Below, one piece after another: positions 35,430 through 45,050 of a stretch of DNA of 64,000 bases (its first letter is position 1; each line of letters starts with the position of its first letter). The DNA is from Arthrobacter sp. 31Y (GTDB taxonomy: Bacteria > Actinomycetota > Actinomycetes > Actinomycetales > Micrococcaceae). A program made the position numbers and the translations under genes. The notes under the pieces were generated by a model that made no database searches, was not told the DNA's origin, and saw nothing but the letters and a program-made list of their open reading frames with translations. The stretch is taken from NCBI RefSeq assembly GCF_000526335.1, contig NZ_JAFW01000001.1:2976001-3040000 (forward strand). The letters are read 5' to 3'.

Positions 35430-36794
35430 GTGAACACCAAGAACATCGAGGGGCAGATCAGCCGAAAGGGTTTGCGGACCAGCGTCGCCGCCGGTTCCAT
35501 CGGCGTCTTCGTCCACTGGTTCGAGTGGGCCATCTACGCTTACCTAGCTTCCACCATCGCCGTAGTCTTCTTCCCCCAACAGGACAGCACGGCAGCACTG
35601 CTGTCAGTCTTCGCCGTCTTCGCCATCAGCTTCGGCGTCCGTCCCCTGGGCGCGCTGGTCTTCGGAACGTTGGGCGACAGGATCGGCCGCAAGAAGACGC
35701 TGTCAATCGTGATTCTCTCCATGAGTGGTGCCACGCTGGTGGTGGGGCTCCTGCCCACCTACGACGCAATCGGTTTGTGGGCGCCCATCCTTCTTGTGGC
35801 CGCCCGAGTGGTTCAAGGCCTCGCAGCCGGAGGTGAGTTCGGAAGCGCGGCCGCCTTCCTGGCCGAGTACTCTCCCAGGAAGCACCGCGGATTCGGCGTC
35901 AGCTGGCTTGAATTCGGAAGCCTCCTCGGTTTCCTGGCGGCCTCGTTGGTGGTGTTCGTGCTTTCCAGCGCCATGGACGCCCAAGCAATCGCGGACGGCG
36001 GCTGGCGTATCCCCTTCCTGATCGCGGTTCCCCTGGGGGTCATTGGCTTCTACATCCGGTCCAAGATTGAAGACACTCCGGAATTCCGTTCGCTGGAGGA
36101 GCTGGGCAACGTGCCGCAGAGCCCCGTCAAAGAGGTCTTCACCAAGCACCGGAAGCAGCTGCTGCAGATGAGCGGCCTGGAGGTCATGATGCACGTGACC
36201 TTCTACATAGTGCTCGTGTATCTCCTGACCTATCAGGAGAAAGTATTGGGTTTCGACGCCGGAACGGCCGCGCTGCTTTCGACGGCAGCGTCCGTGGCGG
36301 GCTTGATTCTCGTACCGTTTGTGGGTGCGCTGTCAGACCGAATCGGCAGGAAGCCGCTGCTGATCACGGCCGCCGTTTCCCTGGTAGTGCTGGCCTATCC
36401 CTTGTTCCTGATCATGCAAACGGGCACAGCCTGGGCCGGCATCGTCAGCACCATTGGACTGGGCATCATCCTGGCCCTCATCCTGGGCGTCCATGCGGCC
36501 GCGGCTGCCGAACTCTTCCCCACCCGCACGCGGCAGACCGGGCTCTCCATTGCGTACAGCGTCACTGCGGCCATCTTCGCCGGAACCGTCCCGTTCGTCC
36601 TGACCTGGCTTATTGCGCAGACCGGAAACGACATGATGCCCGCGTTCTACCTGATCCTTGTAGGCCTGATTGGGCTTGCTGCCGTGCTGAGCATGAAGGA
36701 AAGCAAAGGCAAGGACCTTCTGAGCGAGGACGCGGAAGACCTGCAATCGCCGGGAACCCCAGCCCGGGCAACGCAGGGCGTGGCGCACACGTAG
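35430..36794 (+). CDS. MFS transporter, metabolite:H+ symporter (MHS) family
   Basis: A 454-residue 12-helix importer. Helix 1 has the MHS-type G-S-I-G-V-F-V-H-W-F-E-W-A-I-Y-A-Y-L and the loop 2-3 motif is G-T-L-G-D-R-I-G-R-K-K-T-L. MHS members carry dicarboxylates, shikimate, betaine or aromatic acids. Position next to the aspA operon and its LysR suggests uptake of the acid or amide that operon degrades. GTG 35430 has AGGAGG at 35418-35423. A hairpin follows at 36812-36845. Confidence 0.87.
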   Translation: MNTKNIEGQISRKGLRTSVAAGSIGVFVHWFEWAIYAYLASTIAVVFFPQQDSTAALLSVFAVFAISFGVRPLGALVFGTLGDRIGRKKTLSIVILSMSGATLVVGLLPTYDAIGLWAPILLVAARVVQGLAAGGEFGSAAAFLAEYSPRKHRGFGVSWLEFGSLLGFLAASLVVFVLSSAMDAQAIADGGWRIPFLIAVPLGVIGFYIRSKIEDTPEFRSLEELGNVPQSPVKEVFTKHRKQLLQMSGLEVMMHVTFYIVLVYLLTYQEKVLGFDAGTAALLSTAASVAGLILVPFVGALSDRIGRKPLLITAAVSLVVLAYPLFLIMQTGTAWAGIVSTIGLGIILALILGVHAAAAAELFPTRTRQTGLSIAYSVTAAIFAGTVPFVLTWLIAQTGNDMMPAFYLILVGLIGLAAVLSMKESKGKDLLSEDAEDLQSPGTPARATQGVAHT

Positions 36795-36811
36795 ACACAC
36801 ACCATCCAGTG

Positions 36812-36845
36812 GACAATTCACCCTCGCGTACGGGGGTGAATTGTC
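36812..36845 (+). terminator. Intrinsic terminator after MHS transporter
   Basis: Perfect 12-bp arms GACAATTCACCC (36812-36823) and GGGTGAATTGTC (36834-36845) with a 10-nt loop, followed by TGTTT. It lies just before a convergent TetR gene and may serve both. Confidence 0.82.
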
Positions 36846-36857
36846 TGTTTGATGGGG

Positions 36858-37457
36858 TCATGCAGTGACGGCAAGCCGCGCAAGTGCGCGCTCCACCAAA
36901 TGCCGTTGACGGGACCCAGTGACCGCATCCGGATCCAGCATGGACGTGACGTGCAAGCCCATCATGATGTTCAGCAGCTCATCGGCAACCGCATCCGGGT
37001 CCACCAAAGGTTCGCATTCGCCGTCGTGCTCTGCTTGGGTAAGAAAGCCCATCACCAGGCCACGCCAGTGAAGGAGGGCTTCCCGGCCGACGGCGCGCAG
37101 CGCGTTCTCCGTTTGCGCGCGCTGCCAGAAAGAAACCGCCACGCGGGCTTCCACCACGGTGAGGGGATCGGCCGGGATGATTTCCAGGCACAGCCTTCGA
37201 AGGGCTGACAGGCCGCGACGGCCGGCCGTGCCAGCTGCGATGCGCTCGTTGGTGCGTTCGCAGATCAACTCGTAAGACGCCAGAAGCAGGGCGTCCTTGT
37301 TGGGAAAATAATGGGCCAGCACGCCGGGCGCTGCATAGCCGCATTCCCGGGCGATGTCCCGCATGCTGGCGTTCTCGATGCCCTGCTCCGCAATCAGGCG
37401 CCACGTGGTCTCGATGATGGAACGCCGGCGTTCCTCGTGATCAACCAAGCGGGGCAT
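36858..37457 (-). CDS. TetR family transcriptional regulator
   Basis: A 199-residue TetR repressor (BetI-like): HTH in A-S-M-R-D-I-A-R-E-C-G-Y-A-A-P-G-V-L-A-H-Y-F-P-N-K-D, then a helical ligand domain. It faces the same way as, and lies downstream of, the copper amine oxidase gene, so it may regulate amine catabolism, but a hairpin at 37532-37569 separates the two. ATG 37457 is preceded by AAAGGAG; the longer frame from 37511 is not needed. Confidence 0.87.
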   Translation of the reverse strand: MPRLVDHEERRRSIIETTWRLIAEQGIENASMRDIARECGYAAPGVLAHYFPNKDALLLASYELICERTNERIAAGTAGRRGLSALRRLCLEIIPADPLTVVEARVAVSFWQRAQTENALRAVGREALLHWRGLVMGFLTQAEHDGECEPLVDPDAVADELLNIMMGLHVTSMLDPDAVTGSRQRHLVERALARLAVTA

Positions 37458-37531
37458 GCTGCTCCTTTGTTTCGGACGTTCGAGTGGTGGTTCGTTTGCG
37501 CGGGTGGCCATGGCGGGACCGTGAGCACCCT

Positions 37532-37569
37532 ACCACTGCGGGAACGCCGGGGCGCGCTCCCGCAGTGGT
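37532..37569 (-). terminator. Intrinsic terminator after copper amine oxidase gene
   Basis: Perfect 12-bp arms ACCACTGCGGGA (37532-37543) and TCCCGCAGTGGT (37558-37569) with a 14-nt loop, 17 nt beyond the oxidase stop. Confidence 0.8.
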
Positions 37570-37586
37570 CGGCACGGGTAAAGCCG

Positions 37587-39557
37587 TTAGTGGCCGCAAG
37601 AGCCGCCGTTTTGCTCCGCAGGGGCGCAGTGCCCGGCGGCAGAGGAAGGCACGTTCAAGGTGGGGTTCTGATCGAAAAAGCCGTGCGGCTTCAGCGTGAA
37701 CCCGGTGGTATCAACGGGCATGATGGGCCAGTCCTCAGGGCGGGGGAAGTGGGTCAGGCCAAAGGAGTGCCACACCACGAGGTCTTGGCCATCAAGGTCG
37801 CGGTCCTGAGCCACGTAGCTGGGAAGCCCGGCGCCTCCGGGGTGCTGGTTGACGAAGTCACCGGCGGCGTATAGTTCGTCCTCGGCGTGCTGCGTGACCC
37901 ACAGGTGGTGCTTGGCAAAGGCGGCGCGCGAGGCAATGGAGGAATCATCCGCCATGGCCAACGTGGGGTTGCCCTCCGGGTAGAGGGTGTAGCCCACGGG
38001 GTGGCCGAGGTGGTTCAACGAGTCCGGGTTGCTGATGTGCCACACCCTTCCCTTGGTGCCATCGGCGTCGCGGATTGCTTCCGATTCACGGGTCAACGCC
38101 GTGCGCTTCTGGGTGAAGGCATTGCCGTGCGGGTTTTCTGGCCCCTTGGGCAGGCGCACCAGGTCCAGTTCCTCAACCCGGTTCGTGTCGCCGTCGATCA
38201 TCATGTCCAGCCGGGCGCTGAAGAGGTGCTGGTGGTAAGGGGCGCCAAGGCCCGGGGCGATCTCCGAGGCGTAGGCGTAATCCTTGTCCGGAAGCGCTGC
38301 CGTGAACACAATGCCCGTGGCCTTCGCCTCAAACTCGATGGTGCCGTCCAAGTAGAGGTACCAGTAGAAGCCGTAATCGTAGTTGCCCACGGTGGTGAAG
38401 AAGGAAACCACAAGCCTGCGGTTGCGCCGGACCTCGTTGGAACCGGCCCACTCATCCGTGTGCTTCCACAGGATTCCAGCGTCTTCCTCGTGGATGCAGA
38501 TGCCGTTCTCAATGGTGCGGGGGTTGCCGAAGTCGTCGGCCACCACAGGGGACATGTACGTGATGTCGCCCAGGCAGTCGCAGCCAAGCTTGAGGGAGTT
38601 GGCGTCCCGGCCCACCAGGTACTCGCCGGAATCGAAGTAGTTCTGCCAACTGCGGTAGGGGGAAGGGTCACCGTAGGGGACCACCATTTCGGAGATGGAC
38701 GCGCGGTGAACCACCGGGCGGCGCCGTCCCTGGTGCGAGTGGTGCAGCTGGTGGAGTACCAATCCTTCGCGGGCATCGAAGCCTACGCGCAGGTCCCAGC
38801 CTGCCCATGACAGGTGATTGCCCTCCAACGTGAAGCTGGGGCCCTCGGGCTGGGTGATCTCGATTGGTTTCAGGTCCGTGCGGAGCTCGCCATGAATGGA
38901 AGGGTCCGTGTAATTGCCGTTGACCTCCGGTACCGGAACAGGGCCGTCGTCGATGAGGTGGTTCACCCGCCGGTTCTCCACATCAACAAATGCCACCAAC
39001 CCGTCAATCGGGTGGGCCCACGGGTGGTCTGCGGGGTGGTCCTGGCGGAATCCGAGGCCGCGAAGCAGCCGCTTGCCTTCCTCGTTCCCGTACTCGAAGA
39101 CACCTGCGGAGAGGGGAGCGACGCGGACCTGGGCCGGGGTCAGGCCGCGGGTCTCGAGGGCGGCTTTCCACTGGGGGTCCACGGCCAGAATGTCCTCGAT
39201 GATCCCGAATTCCTCAAGAAGGACCGGCAATTGGCCATCGATCTGCGGGTTGAGTTCCCGCCGTTCCAGGACCAAGCCGGTGGTCAGGGACAGCCTGATA
39301 TCCAGGGAAAGCGACTGCGCGGCGTCCCAGAGCATGGCCCTGACCAGGCGTGGGGCATCTGCCGCATCTCCCTGAAGGGTGGCCTTGGGTGGCTCAATCA
39401 GGCCCAGGTAAGCGAAGCGGGTGGTTTCTGCGACGAGGCCGGCTTCTGCCAGAATCCGGCGGGCTTGCTGAATTTCCTGTGCCGAGAGCTGCTCAAGCGG
39501 ATGCTGCCCCTGAGGAGCCTGCGTCGTTGCGGCCAAGGGGGTGGTCTGAAGGGTCAT
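37587..39557 (-). CDS. Copper-containing primary amine oxidase
   Basis: A 656-residue quinoprotein that oxidises primary amines to aldehydes with release of ammonia and H2O2. The cofactor precursor Tyr393 is in T-V-G-N-Y-D-Y, the catalytic base Asp309 in [10 protein letters not shown], and two copper ligands are His442 and His444 in Y-H-Q-H-L-F; all are offset by 11 from Arthrobacter globiformis phenylethylamine oxidase (Asp298, Tyr382, His431, His433). Preferred amine (aromatic, tyramine, histamine) is not certain. It ends in a Cys/His tail (G-H-C and S-C-G-H). ATG 39557 has AGGAAG. The oxidation product would feed the aldehyde dehydrogenase encoded divergently at 40208. Confidence 0.93.
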   Translation of the reverse strand: MTLQTTPLAATTQAPQGQHPLEQLSAQEIQQARRILAEAGLVAETTRFAYLGLIEPPKATLQGDAADAPRLVRAMLWDAAQSLSLDIRLSLTTGLVLERRELNPQIDGQLPVLLEEFGIIEDILAVDPQWKAALETRGLTPAQVRVAPLSAGVFEYGNEEGKRLLRGLGFRQDHPADHPWAHPIDGLVAFVDVENRRVNHLIDDGPVPVPEVNGNYTDPSIHGELRTDLKPIEITQPEGPSFTLEGNHLSWAGWDLRVGFDAREGLVLHQLHHSHQGRRRPVVHRASISEMVVPYGDPSPYRSWQNYFDSGEYLVGRDANSLKLGCDCLGDITYMSPVVADDFGNPRTIENGICIHEEDAGILWKHTDEWAGSNEVRRNRRLVVSFFTTVGNYDYGFYWYLYLDGTIEFEAKATGIVFTAALPDKDYAYASEIAPGLGAPYHQHLFSARLDMMIDGDTNRVEELDLVRLPKGPENPHGNAFTQKRTALTRESEAIRDADGTKGRVWHISNPDSLNHLGHPVGYTLYPEGNPTLAMADDSSIASRAAFAKHHLWVTQHAEDELYAAGDFVNQHPGGAGLPSYVAQDRDLDGQDLVVWHSFGLTHFPRPEDWPIMPVDTTGFTLKPHGFFDQNPTLNVPSSAAGHCAPAEQNGGSCGH

Positions 39558-39675
39558 GGCACTTCCTGAAGTCGATTTTTGATGGTACAACTGTTCAACC
39601 AACGCTTTGATGTTACCCACCTCACAGGCTGGCGTAAAGTCCTTCACCCGAACATCGCCGGCAGCCAGGAGAACC

Positions 39676-40185
39676 ATGAACCAGCAACACCGCCTACCCT
39701 GGCGGCGCGGCAGCAGCACGCCCTTTTCCGCGGGCGTTGTCGGCTTGGCCGCCACGGGCAGCGCTGCAGCTCATGTTGTGGCAGCCGTCAGTGGGCCGGC
39801 AGGCGTGATGGCTTGGTGGATGGCGGCCATGGGTGCCGCGTGCCTGAGCTGCATCGCTCCCATGGCGGGGTTCTCCCTGCGAAGACTGCGGCCCTGTGCC
39901 CGCCAGGCTCCACCACGCGCTGCCGCCCACCTGCTGGCCATGAGCGCAGTGATGATCCTCGTCCACCTGGTCCTCTTGTTGGGATCTGGCGGCCTGGGAT
40001 CTGGCGGCGGCCACCATGGCTCCGTCCACAGCAGCGCCGGACGCGGCACAACCTCCTCGGACCATCAATCGTCCATGCTCATGCTCATTGGCGTTGAGCT
40101 TCTTTGCCTCGTGGCTGCTTCGGCGGCCCTGCGCATGGCCCGCACCCCAGCACCACCCGTCACCCCAGCACCACCCCGGAACTAG
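39676..40185 (+). CDS. Small integral membrane protein with His-rich loop, function unknown
   Basis: A 169-residue protein with about four membrane helices (near residues 20-38, 42-64, 82-102 and 132-150). The loop before the last helix is Gly/Ser/His-rich ([11 protein letters not shown] and S-S-D-H-Q-S), a possible metal-binding stretch. It lies between the divergent copper amine oxidase gene and the aldehyde dehydrogenase gene, 22 nt before the latter, so it is probably co-expressed with amine catabolism; a role in copper supply is only a guess. ATG 39676 has AGGAGA upstream. Confidence 0.7.
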   Translation: MNQQHRLPWRRGSSTPFSAGVVGLAATGSAAAHVVAAVSGPAGVMAWWMAAMGAACLSCIAPMAGFSLRRLRPCARQAPPRAAAHLLAMSAVMILVHLVLLLGSGGLGSGGGHHGSVHSSAGRGTTSSDHQSSMLMLIGVELLCLVAASAALRMARTPAPPVTPAPPRN

Positions 40186-40207
40186 AAAACCCACCTCAGG
40201 AGTCACC

Positions 40208-41704
40208 ATGAACACCACTTCCACCGCACTTTCCTTCGACTGGCACGGCCGTGCCGACGCCCTGGCCGTGGATGGCAGGGCATTCGTCGACGGCCGGCGG
40301 GCAGCGGCCGGCACGGGACTCACCCGTCCCACGATCAGTCCGATTGACGGCCGTGTCCTCGCTGAACTGGCCGCTTGCGGAGCCGATGACGTTGATCTCG
40401 CGGTGGCAGCCGCGAGGCGCGCCTTTCCTGCCTGGGCACGATGCGGAGCCGAGAAACGGAAGGCACTGCTGTTGTCCTTGGCAGCCTTGATGGAGCAGCA
40501 TGCTGATGAACTGGCTCTCTTGGAAACACTGGACAGCGGAAAACCAATACTCCAGACCACTACCGTGGATGTGCCGGGTGCCATCTCCACACTGCGCTGG
40601 TATGCGGAAGCGGCGGACAAACAGAATGGCGAATTGCCGGCAGTTCCACCGGGGGCAACCGCGTTGGTGACGCGCGAGCCGCTGGGCGTGGTGGCGGCGA
40701 TCGTTCCTTGGAATTTCCCGCTGGAAATCGCAGTGTGGAAACTGGCGCCAGCGCTGGCCTCCGGAAACACGGTGGTGCTCAAGCCGGCCGAGCAGACCTC
40801 GCTCAGTGTGCTGCGCCTCGCCGAATTGGCTGCAGAAGCGGGGCTCCCGGATGGCGTCCTGAACATCATTGCCGGTACGGGCCGCGAAGTAGGCGCGGCT
40901 TTGGCGCACCACATGGACGTTGATGCGCTTGCCTTCACGGGCTCCACTGCCGTTTCCCGCACCCTCTTGGAAGCCTCGGGTCGCAGCAACCTCAAGCGGC
41001 TAAGCCTCGAGGCGGGCGGCAAGAGTTCCAACATCATTTTTGCCGATACGTCAGACCTGCCTGAGGCGGCAGCCAAGGCCGCTTTCGGGGCCTTCTACAA
41101 CCAAGGACAAGTTTGCTCAGCGAACTCCCGGATCCTGGTGCAACGGGACATTCATGACGAGTTTGCTTCCCTGCTTGCGGACGCGGCGGCGGGCTACCGT
41201 CCCGAAGATCCTTTGGCCGGATTAGACGGCAATGGTGCCCTGATCAGCAGCGCCCACGCGGACGACGTCGAAGGCTGGATCCGGCGCGGCCGCGCCGAAG
41301 GTGAGGTGCTTTTCGGCGGTGAGCGGCGCGAAATCCACGGTTCCGACGCCTATCTGGAACCCACCTTGTTGGGAGGGCTTGGGGCGGATCACGACGTCCA
41401 CCGGGACGAGATTTTCGGGCCGGTGGCTGTGCTGCACGCTTTCGACTCGGAGGAGGAAGCGGTGCGTTTGGCCAATGCCACGGATTACGGATTAGCCGCG
41501 TCCGTATGGACGTCCAACCTGTCCCGCGGGCATCGGGTGGCGGGGGAGCTGTTGGCCGGAACGGTCTCCGTCAACACCGTGGATGCATTGGGAAATACCA
41601 CTCCGTTCGGGGGCTTCAAGCAGTCCGGATTCGGCCGGGATCTCTCCCTCCACGCCTTCGATAACTACACCGCGCCGAAGACTACGTGGATCCAGTTCGG
41701 CTGA
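40208..41704 (+). CDS. Aldehyde dehydrogenase (PuuC/gamma-aminobutyraldehyde type)
   Basis: A 498-residue NAD(P)-dependent aldehyde dehydrogenase. It has the P-W-N-F-P-L oxyanion Asn region, cofactor motif F-T-G-S-T-A-V, the general-base Glu in L-E-A-G-G-K-S and nucleophile Cys303 in N-Q-G-Q-V-C-S-A-N-S-R. Similarity in this layout is to enzymes acting on aminoaldehydes or arylaldehydes. It would oxidise the aldehyde released by the neighbouring amine oxidase. ATG 40208 is preceded by AGGAG; the in-frame extension to 40016 overlaps the membrane-protein gene and is rejected. Confidence 0.92.
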   Translation: MNTTSTALSFDWHGRADALAVDGRAFVDGRRAAAGTGLTRPTISPIDGRVLAELAACGADDVDLAVAAARRAFPAWARCGAEKRKALLLSLAALMEQHADELALLETLDSGKPILQTTTVDVPGAISTLRWYAEAADKQNGELPAVPPGATALVTREPLGVVAAIVPWNFPLEIAVWKLAPALASGNTVVLKPAEQTSLSVLRLAELAAEAGLPDGVLNIIAGTGREVGAALAHHMDVDALAFTGSTAVSRTLLEASGRSNLKRLSLEAGGKSSNIIFADTSDLPEAAAKAAFGAFYNQGQVCSANSRILVQRDIHDEFASLLADAAAGYRPEDPLAGLDGNGALISSAHADDVEGWIRRGRAEGEVLFGGERREIHGSDAYLEPTLLGGLGADHDVHRDEIFGPVAVLHAFDSEEEAVRLANATDYGLAASVWTSNLSRGHRVAGELLAGTVSVNTVDALGNTTPFGGFKQSGFGRDLSLHAFDNYTAPKTTWIQFG

Positions 41705-41753
41705 TCGTTGGCATCTGGAAAAGCGTTGATGTGCATCGTTATTCCATGGTTTA

Positions 41754-41769
41754 CGTGATGCAATTCACG
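41754..41769. promoter_or_regulatory. Palindromic candidate operator upstream of permease
   Basis: CGTGA-TGCAAT-TCACG, an inverted repeat just upstream of a TACGCT box (41773-41778) in the 217-bp gap before the permease. It is positioned where a regulator of the amine-utilisation genes could act; the cognate protein is unknown. Confidence 0.4.
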
Positions 41770-41921
41770 AGCCTACGCTGGGTCTCACAGTGGACCGGAC
41801 CCGGCACGTCAACGTAGACGATGGCCCGCCCGTCCCTCCCTTTCGCACCAGTCGTCAAGACACCTTCCCTTCCCACCCTTCCTGCTCAGTAGCAAACTTA
41901 AGCAGTAGCAAAGGATCGATC

Positions 41922-43430
41922 ATGGATCAGCCAGTAGCCTCAACGCGACTCGCGCAAGAGCAAAGCAAGCATCTGCAAAAATCCCTGGGCCGCTTCGACA
42001 TTCTGTTGTTGGTGGTTGCGGCCGTCATCTCAGTGGAGGTCCTGGGCCAGGTCTCCGGCTTCGGCGGGGAGACCTTCACCTGGACGCTTATCCTGGCCGT
42101 CACGTTCATGGTTCCCTACGGGCTCATCTTTGCCGAGACTGGCGGTGCCTTCACCGAAGAAGGCGGCGTCTACGTGTGGACAAAGATGGCCTTTGGCCGC
42201 GTGGTTGCAGCCATCACGTCGCTTTTCACCTGGGTGACGCAGCCCGTGTGGGTGGGCGGCGCCATGGCCTTCGTCGCGGTGGAAACGTGGTCCGAGTATG
42301 TGGGCCACGTGGACGCCGGCAGCCCGGTGGATTACTTTTTCAAGCTGCTCTTCATCTGGATCACGGTCACGTCGGCAATCATCAGCCTGAAGCACGGCAA
42401 ATGGCTGCCCTCGCTGGGAGCCATCCTCAAGGTCGCGTTCCTGACCTTCTTCATCATTGTCACCATGATTTACGGACTGCAGCACGGTTTCAACGGCCTG
42501 GACCTGGGCTTCTTCTCGCCAACACTGGCCGGTTTCCTGGGCGTCACTCCGCTGCTGCTGTTCTCCTTCCTTGGTTTCGAGTCCGGGAACAGCGCCGCAG
42601 GAGAGATGAAGAACCCGGCCAAGGACGTTCCCATCTCGGTGGCCCGGTCCTCCATGATCGCCGCCGCGAGCTACCTGCTTCCCATCCTTGCCATCCTGCT
42701 GGTGGTGCCGCTGGACCAGATCACGGGAATTGGCGGGCTGTTCGGGGCAATCGCCACCGTCTACACGGTCTTTGGTCCTGCAGCTGAGATCATGCTGTCG
42801 GTGTCCGCTGTAGTCTTCTGCTTCATCTTGGTCTCGCAGGGTGCTGCCTGGATGATCATCAGCGACCGCATGCAGGCCATGGCTGCGGCGGACGGCTCCT
42901 TCTTCGGCGGATTCTTTGGCCGCTTCCATCCCAAGCTGGGCACACCAATCCGCGTCAATACGCTCTCCGGAGTGGTGGCCACGCTGTTCATGCTCGCGGC
43001 CATGCAGCTCAGCGGCACCAGCAGCGCACTGTTCGGGGTGGTCCTCTCCATCGCAATCTCGACCTTCCTGCTCAGCTACCTCATGGCAATCCCGGCAGCA
43101 GTGAAGCTCCGGAGCAAGTACCCCCATGTTGAGCGGCCGTTCAAGGTGCCGGTCTCCGATACAGGTTTCCGTATCCTCGGGTACATCTGCTTCGCGTGGA
43201 TCCTCATCGGGTCCTGGGTAGCCATCTTCCCGGGCACACTGGATGTGCTCTTCGGCCTGCCGTACGACTTCGAGGCAACGTGGGGCGTCTCGCAGTTCAC
43301 CTTCGAAGCCTTTGCCCTCGGCACCCTCGGATGCATCCTGGCCCTGGGACTCGTGGGATATGCACGCGGCAAGAAGGTGCGGGATGCGGTAGCGCCGGTC
43401 AGTGAAAGGGCCGAGCTGGTCAACGACTAA
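41922..43430 (+). CDS. APC family amino acid/polyamine permease
   Basis: A 502-residue transporter with ~12-13 hydrophobic segments and the APC features L-G-F-E-S-G-N-S-A-A-G-E-M-K-N-P (helix 6 and the loop behind it) and E-E-G-G-V-Y-V-W near helix 3. It most likely imports an amine or amino acid for the oxidase/dehydrogenase pair upstream. ATG 41922 has AAAGGA 6 nt before it; an upstream in-frame ATG at 41790 would add a hydrophilic 44-residue extension without a ribosome-binding site. A repeat-rich intergenic stretch follows its stop. Confidence 0.88.
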   Translation: MDQPVASTRLAQEQSKHLQKSLGRFDILLLVVAAVISVEVLGQVSGFGGETFTWTLILAVTFMVPYGLIFAETGGAFTEEGGVYVWTKMAFGRVVAAITSLFTWVTQPVWVGGAMAFVAVETWSEYVGHVDAGSPVDYFFKLLFIWITVTSAIISLKHGKWLPSLGAILKVAFLTFFIIVTMIYGLQHGFNGLDLGFFSPTLAGFLGVTPLLLFSFLGFESGNSAAGEMKNPAKDVPISVARSSMIAAASYLLPILAILLVVPLDQITGIGGLFGAIATVYTVFGPAAEIMLSVSAVVFCFILVSQGAAWMIISDRMQAMAAADGSFFGGFFGRFHPKLGTPIRVNTLSGVVATLFMLAAMQLSGTSSALFGVVLSIAISTFLLSYLMAIPAAVKLRSKYPHVERPFKVPVSDTGFRILGYICFAWILIGSWVAIFPGTLDVLFGLPYDFEATWGVSQFTFEAFALGTLGCILALGLVGYARGKKVRDAVAPVSERAELVND

Positions 43431-43444
43431 CTGGGCACCACCGG

Positions 43445-43545
43445 ATCGCCGGCGACGAGCGAGATCGCCGGAACCATGCGAAATCGCCGGAACTGCCCAG
43501 CGATCTGGAGCCTTTCCGGCGATCTCGGCGCAAGGACGGCGATCT
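43445..43545. repeat. REP-like cluster of ATCGCCGG repeats with 13-bp inverted arms
   Basis: Between two convergent transporter genes, ATCGCCGG occurs at 43445, 43464 and 43483, exactly 19 bp apart, and its complement CCGGCGAT at 43516 with a near copy (ACGGCGAT) at 43536. GAGATCGCCGGAA (43461-43473) and TTCCGGCGATCTC (43515-43527) are perfect 13-bp inverted arms that can form a large hairpin. It may end transcription from both sides. Confidence 0.7.
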
Positions 43546-43586
43546 CGACGGCGGCCGCCCCAACCATCGCGCTCGGGGAACCGGGT

Positions 43587-44954
43587 CTAGCGGGTTTCGA
43601 GGTCCTCGAGCGACTTGCCCTTGGTGTCCGAGGACAAGAGGGTTGCCACGGCTGAGACGAGGCAGATGCCAAACGTGGTCATGCCGATGACCAGGGGGAT
43701 GTTGGCTGAGCCCGGGGGAGCGATCGCCGTGAACAGGCTGGGGAAGAAGGAAGCGATCATGAGGCCGATGTTTTGGGAGACGGCGAAGCCGGTGACCCTC
43801 ATCCGCATGGGGAACTGCTCCTGGAAGAACGTGGCAAAGGTGGCGTTCCACATTTGGAAGAGGATGCCCTGCACGATCACGACGCAGACGAACACCAGGG
43901 GCAGGCTGCGTTGTTCGATCGCCCACAGGTAGCCCACGGTCAGCAAACCCCCGGCGATGCCACCGGCCACCATCAGGGAACGCCGGCCGATCTTGTCGGA
44001 TAGGGCGCCGAACAGCGGGATGGTCAGCACTGCGGCCACGTTGGCGGCCATGGTCACCCAGAGGAACTCACTGCTGGAGAATCCGATGCCGTAACCCTTT
44101 TGGGTGGCGAAGGAGACGCCGAAGATGAGCGTGGCCATGCCGATGACATTGGTGAAGGTCATGATGACGCAACGGACCAGAACCCAGGGGTGGGTGCGCA
44201 GGAGGTCTACCAAGGGGAAGCGCCGTTTAGCGGTGGCGTCGTCGGACTGGGCCAAGTATGCCGGCGGCTCTTCCACGCGGCGGCGGATGACATAGCCTGC
44301 GATGATCACCACGGCGCTGAGCAGGAACGGCAAACGCCAACCCCATGAGTGGAACTCCTCGTCAGGGAGGAGGGCGGCGAGCGGAATCAGGACAGCTGTG
44401 GCCAGGATGGATCCTACTTGCGTACCTTGCAGGCTGAAGCTGGCGAAGAAGCCGCGCTTCGCGTCGGGGGAGTGCTCCACGATCATGGCACTGGCGCCAC
44501 CGAGTTCACCGGCGACGGCGAATCCCTGGATCAGGCGGAGGATCACCAAGAGGACGGGGGCGAGAAGTCCCACCTGTCCGTACGTGGGCAGGAGGCCGAC
44601 GGCGAAAGTAGCGAAGCCCATGAGCAGCATCGCGAAAACGAGCACTTTCTTGCGCCCGTGCCTGTCGCCGTAAGCGCCTAGGATCACAGCGCCGAGCGGC
44701 CGGGAAACATACCCCACGGCATACGTGGCCAGGGAGGCGATGATGCCGACGGTGGGGTTCTCCGTGGGGAAGAAGATGGTGGGGAACAGGAGCGTAGCGG
44801 CCAGTGAGTACAGGGCGAAGTCGTAGTACTCAAGGGCGCTCCCGATCCAACCGCTCATGGCGGCTTTCTTTGGATCTTTCTGGCCGCTGATTGGTTCGGT
44901 CCCGGCAGTGGGTTCGGGGGAGGTGCTGAGATCCCTCCGGTGCGTGACTGTCAC
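43587..44954 (-). CDS. MFS transporter, metabolite:H+ symporter (MHS) family
   Basis: A 455-residue 12-helix importer with S-A-L-E-Y-Y-D-F-A-L-Y in helix 1 and G-A-Y-G-D-R-H-G-R-K-K in loop 2-3, both typical of the MHS family (ProP, KgtP, ShiA). The substrate is not evident. GTG 44954 has GAGGAG about nine bases upstream, which I prefer to TTG 44984. A 12-bp LacI-like palindrome lies upstream at 45051-45062. Confidence 0.87.
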   Translation of the reverse strand: MTVTHRRDLSTSPEPTAGTEPISGQKDPKKAAMSGWIGSALEYYDFALYSLAATLLFPTIFFPTENPTVGIIASLATYAVGYVSRPLGAVILGAYGDRHGRKKVLVFAMLLMGFATFAVGLLPTYGQVGLLAPVLLVILRLIQGFAVAGELGGASAMIVEHSPDAKRGFFASFSLQGTQVGSILATAVLIPLAALLPDEEFHSWGWRLPFLLSAVVIIAGYVIRRRVEEPPAYLAQSDDATAKRRFPLVDLLRTHPWVLVRCVIMTFTNVIGMATLIFGVSFATQKGYGIGFSSSEFLWVTMAANVAAVLTIPLFGALSDKIGRRSLMVAGGIAGGLLTVGYLWAIEQRSLPLVFVCVVIVQGILFQMWNATFATFFQEQFPMRMRVTGFAVSQNIGLMIASFFPSLFTAIAPPGSANIPLVIGMTTFGICLVSAVATLLSSDTKGKSLEDLETR

Positions 44955-45050
44955 GTCGCTGTACTCCTCTGGCGTCTTTGGCAAGGAACAAGAACTCTTC
45001 CCATCCAGGACTGAACAAAGCGGTTATTCAGCGTGAGGAAGGTTACATCT

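Noticed and set aside
41790..41921. N-terminal extension of the APC permease
   Set aside because: The extra residues are hydrophilic and unconserved in character, and the only good ribosome-binding site precedes ATG 41922.
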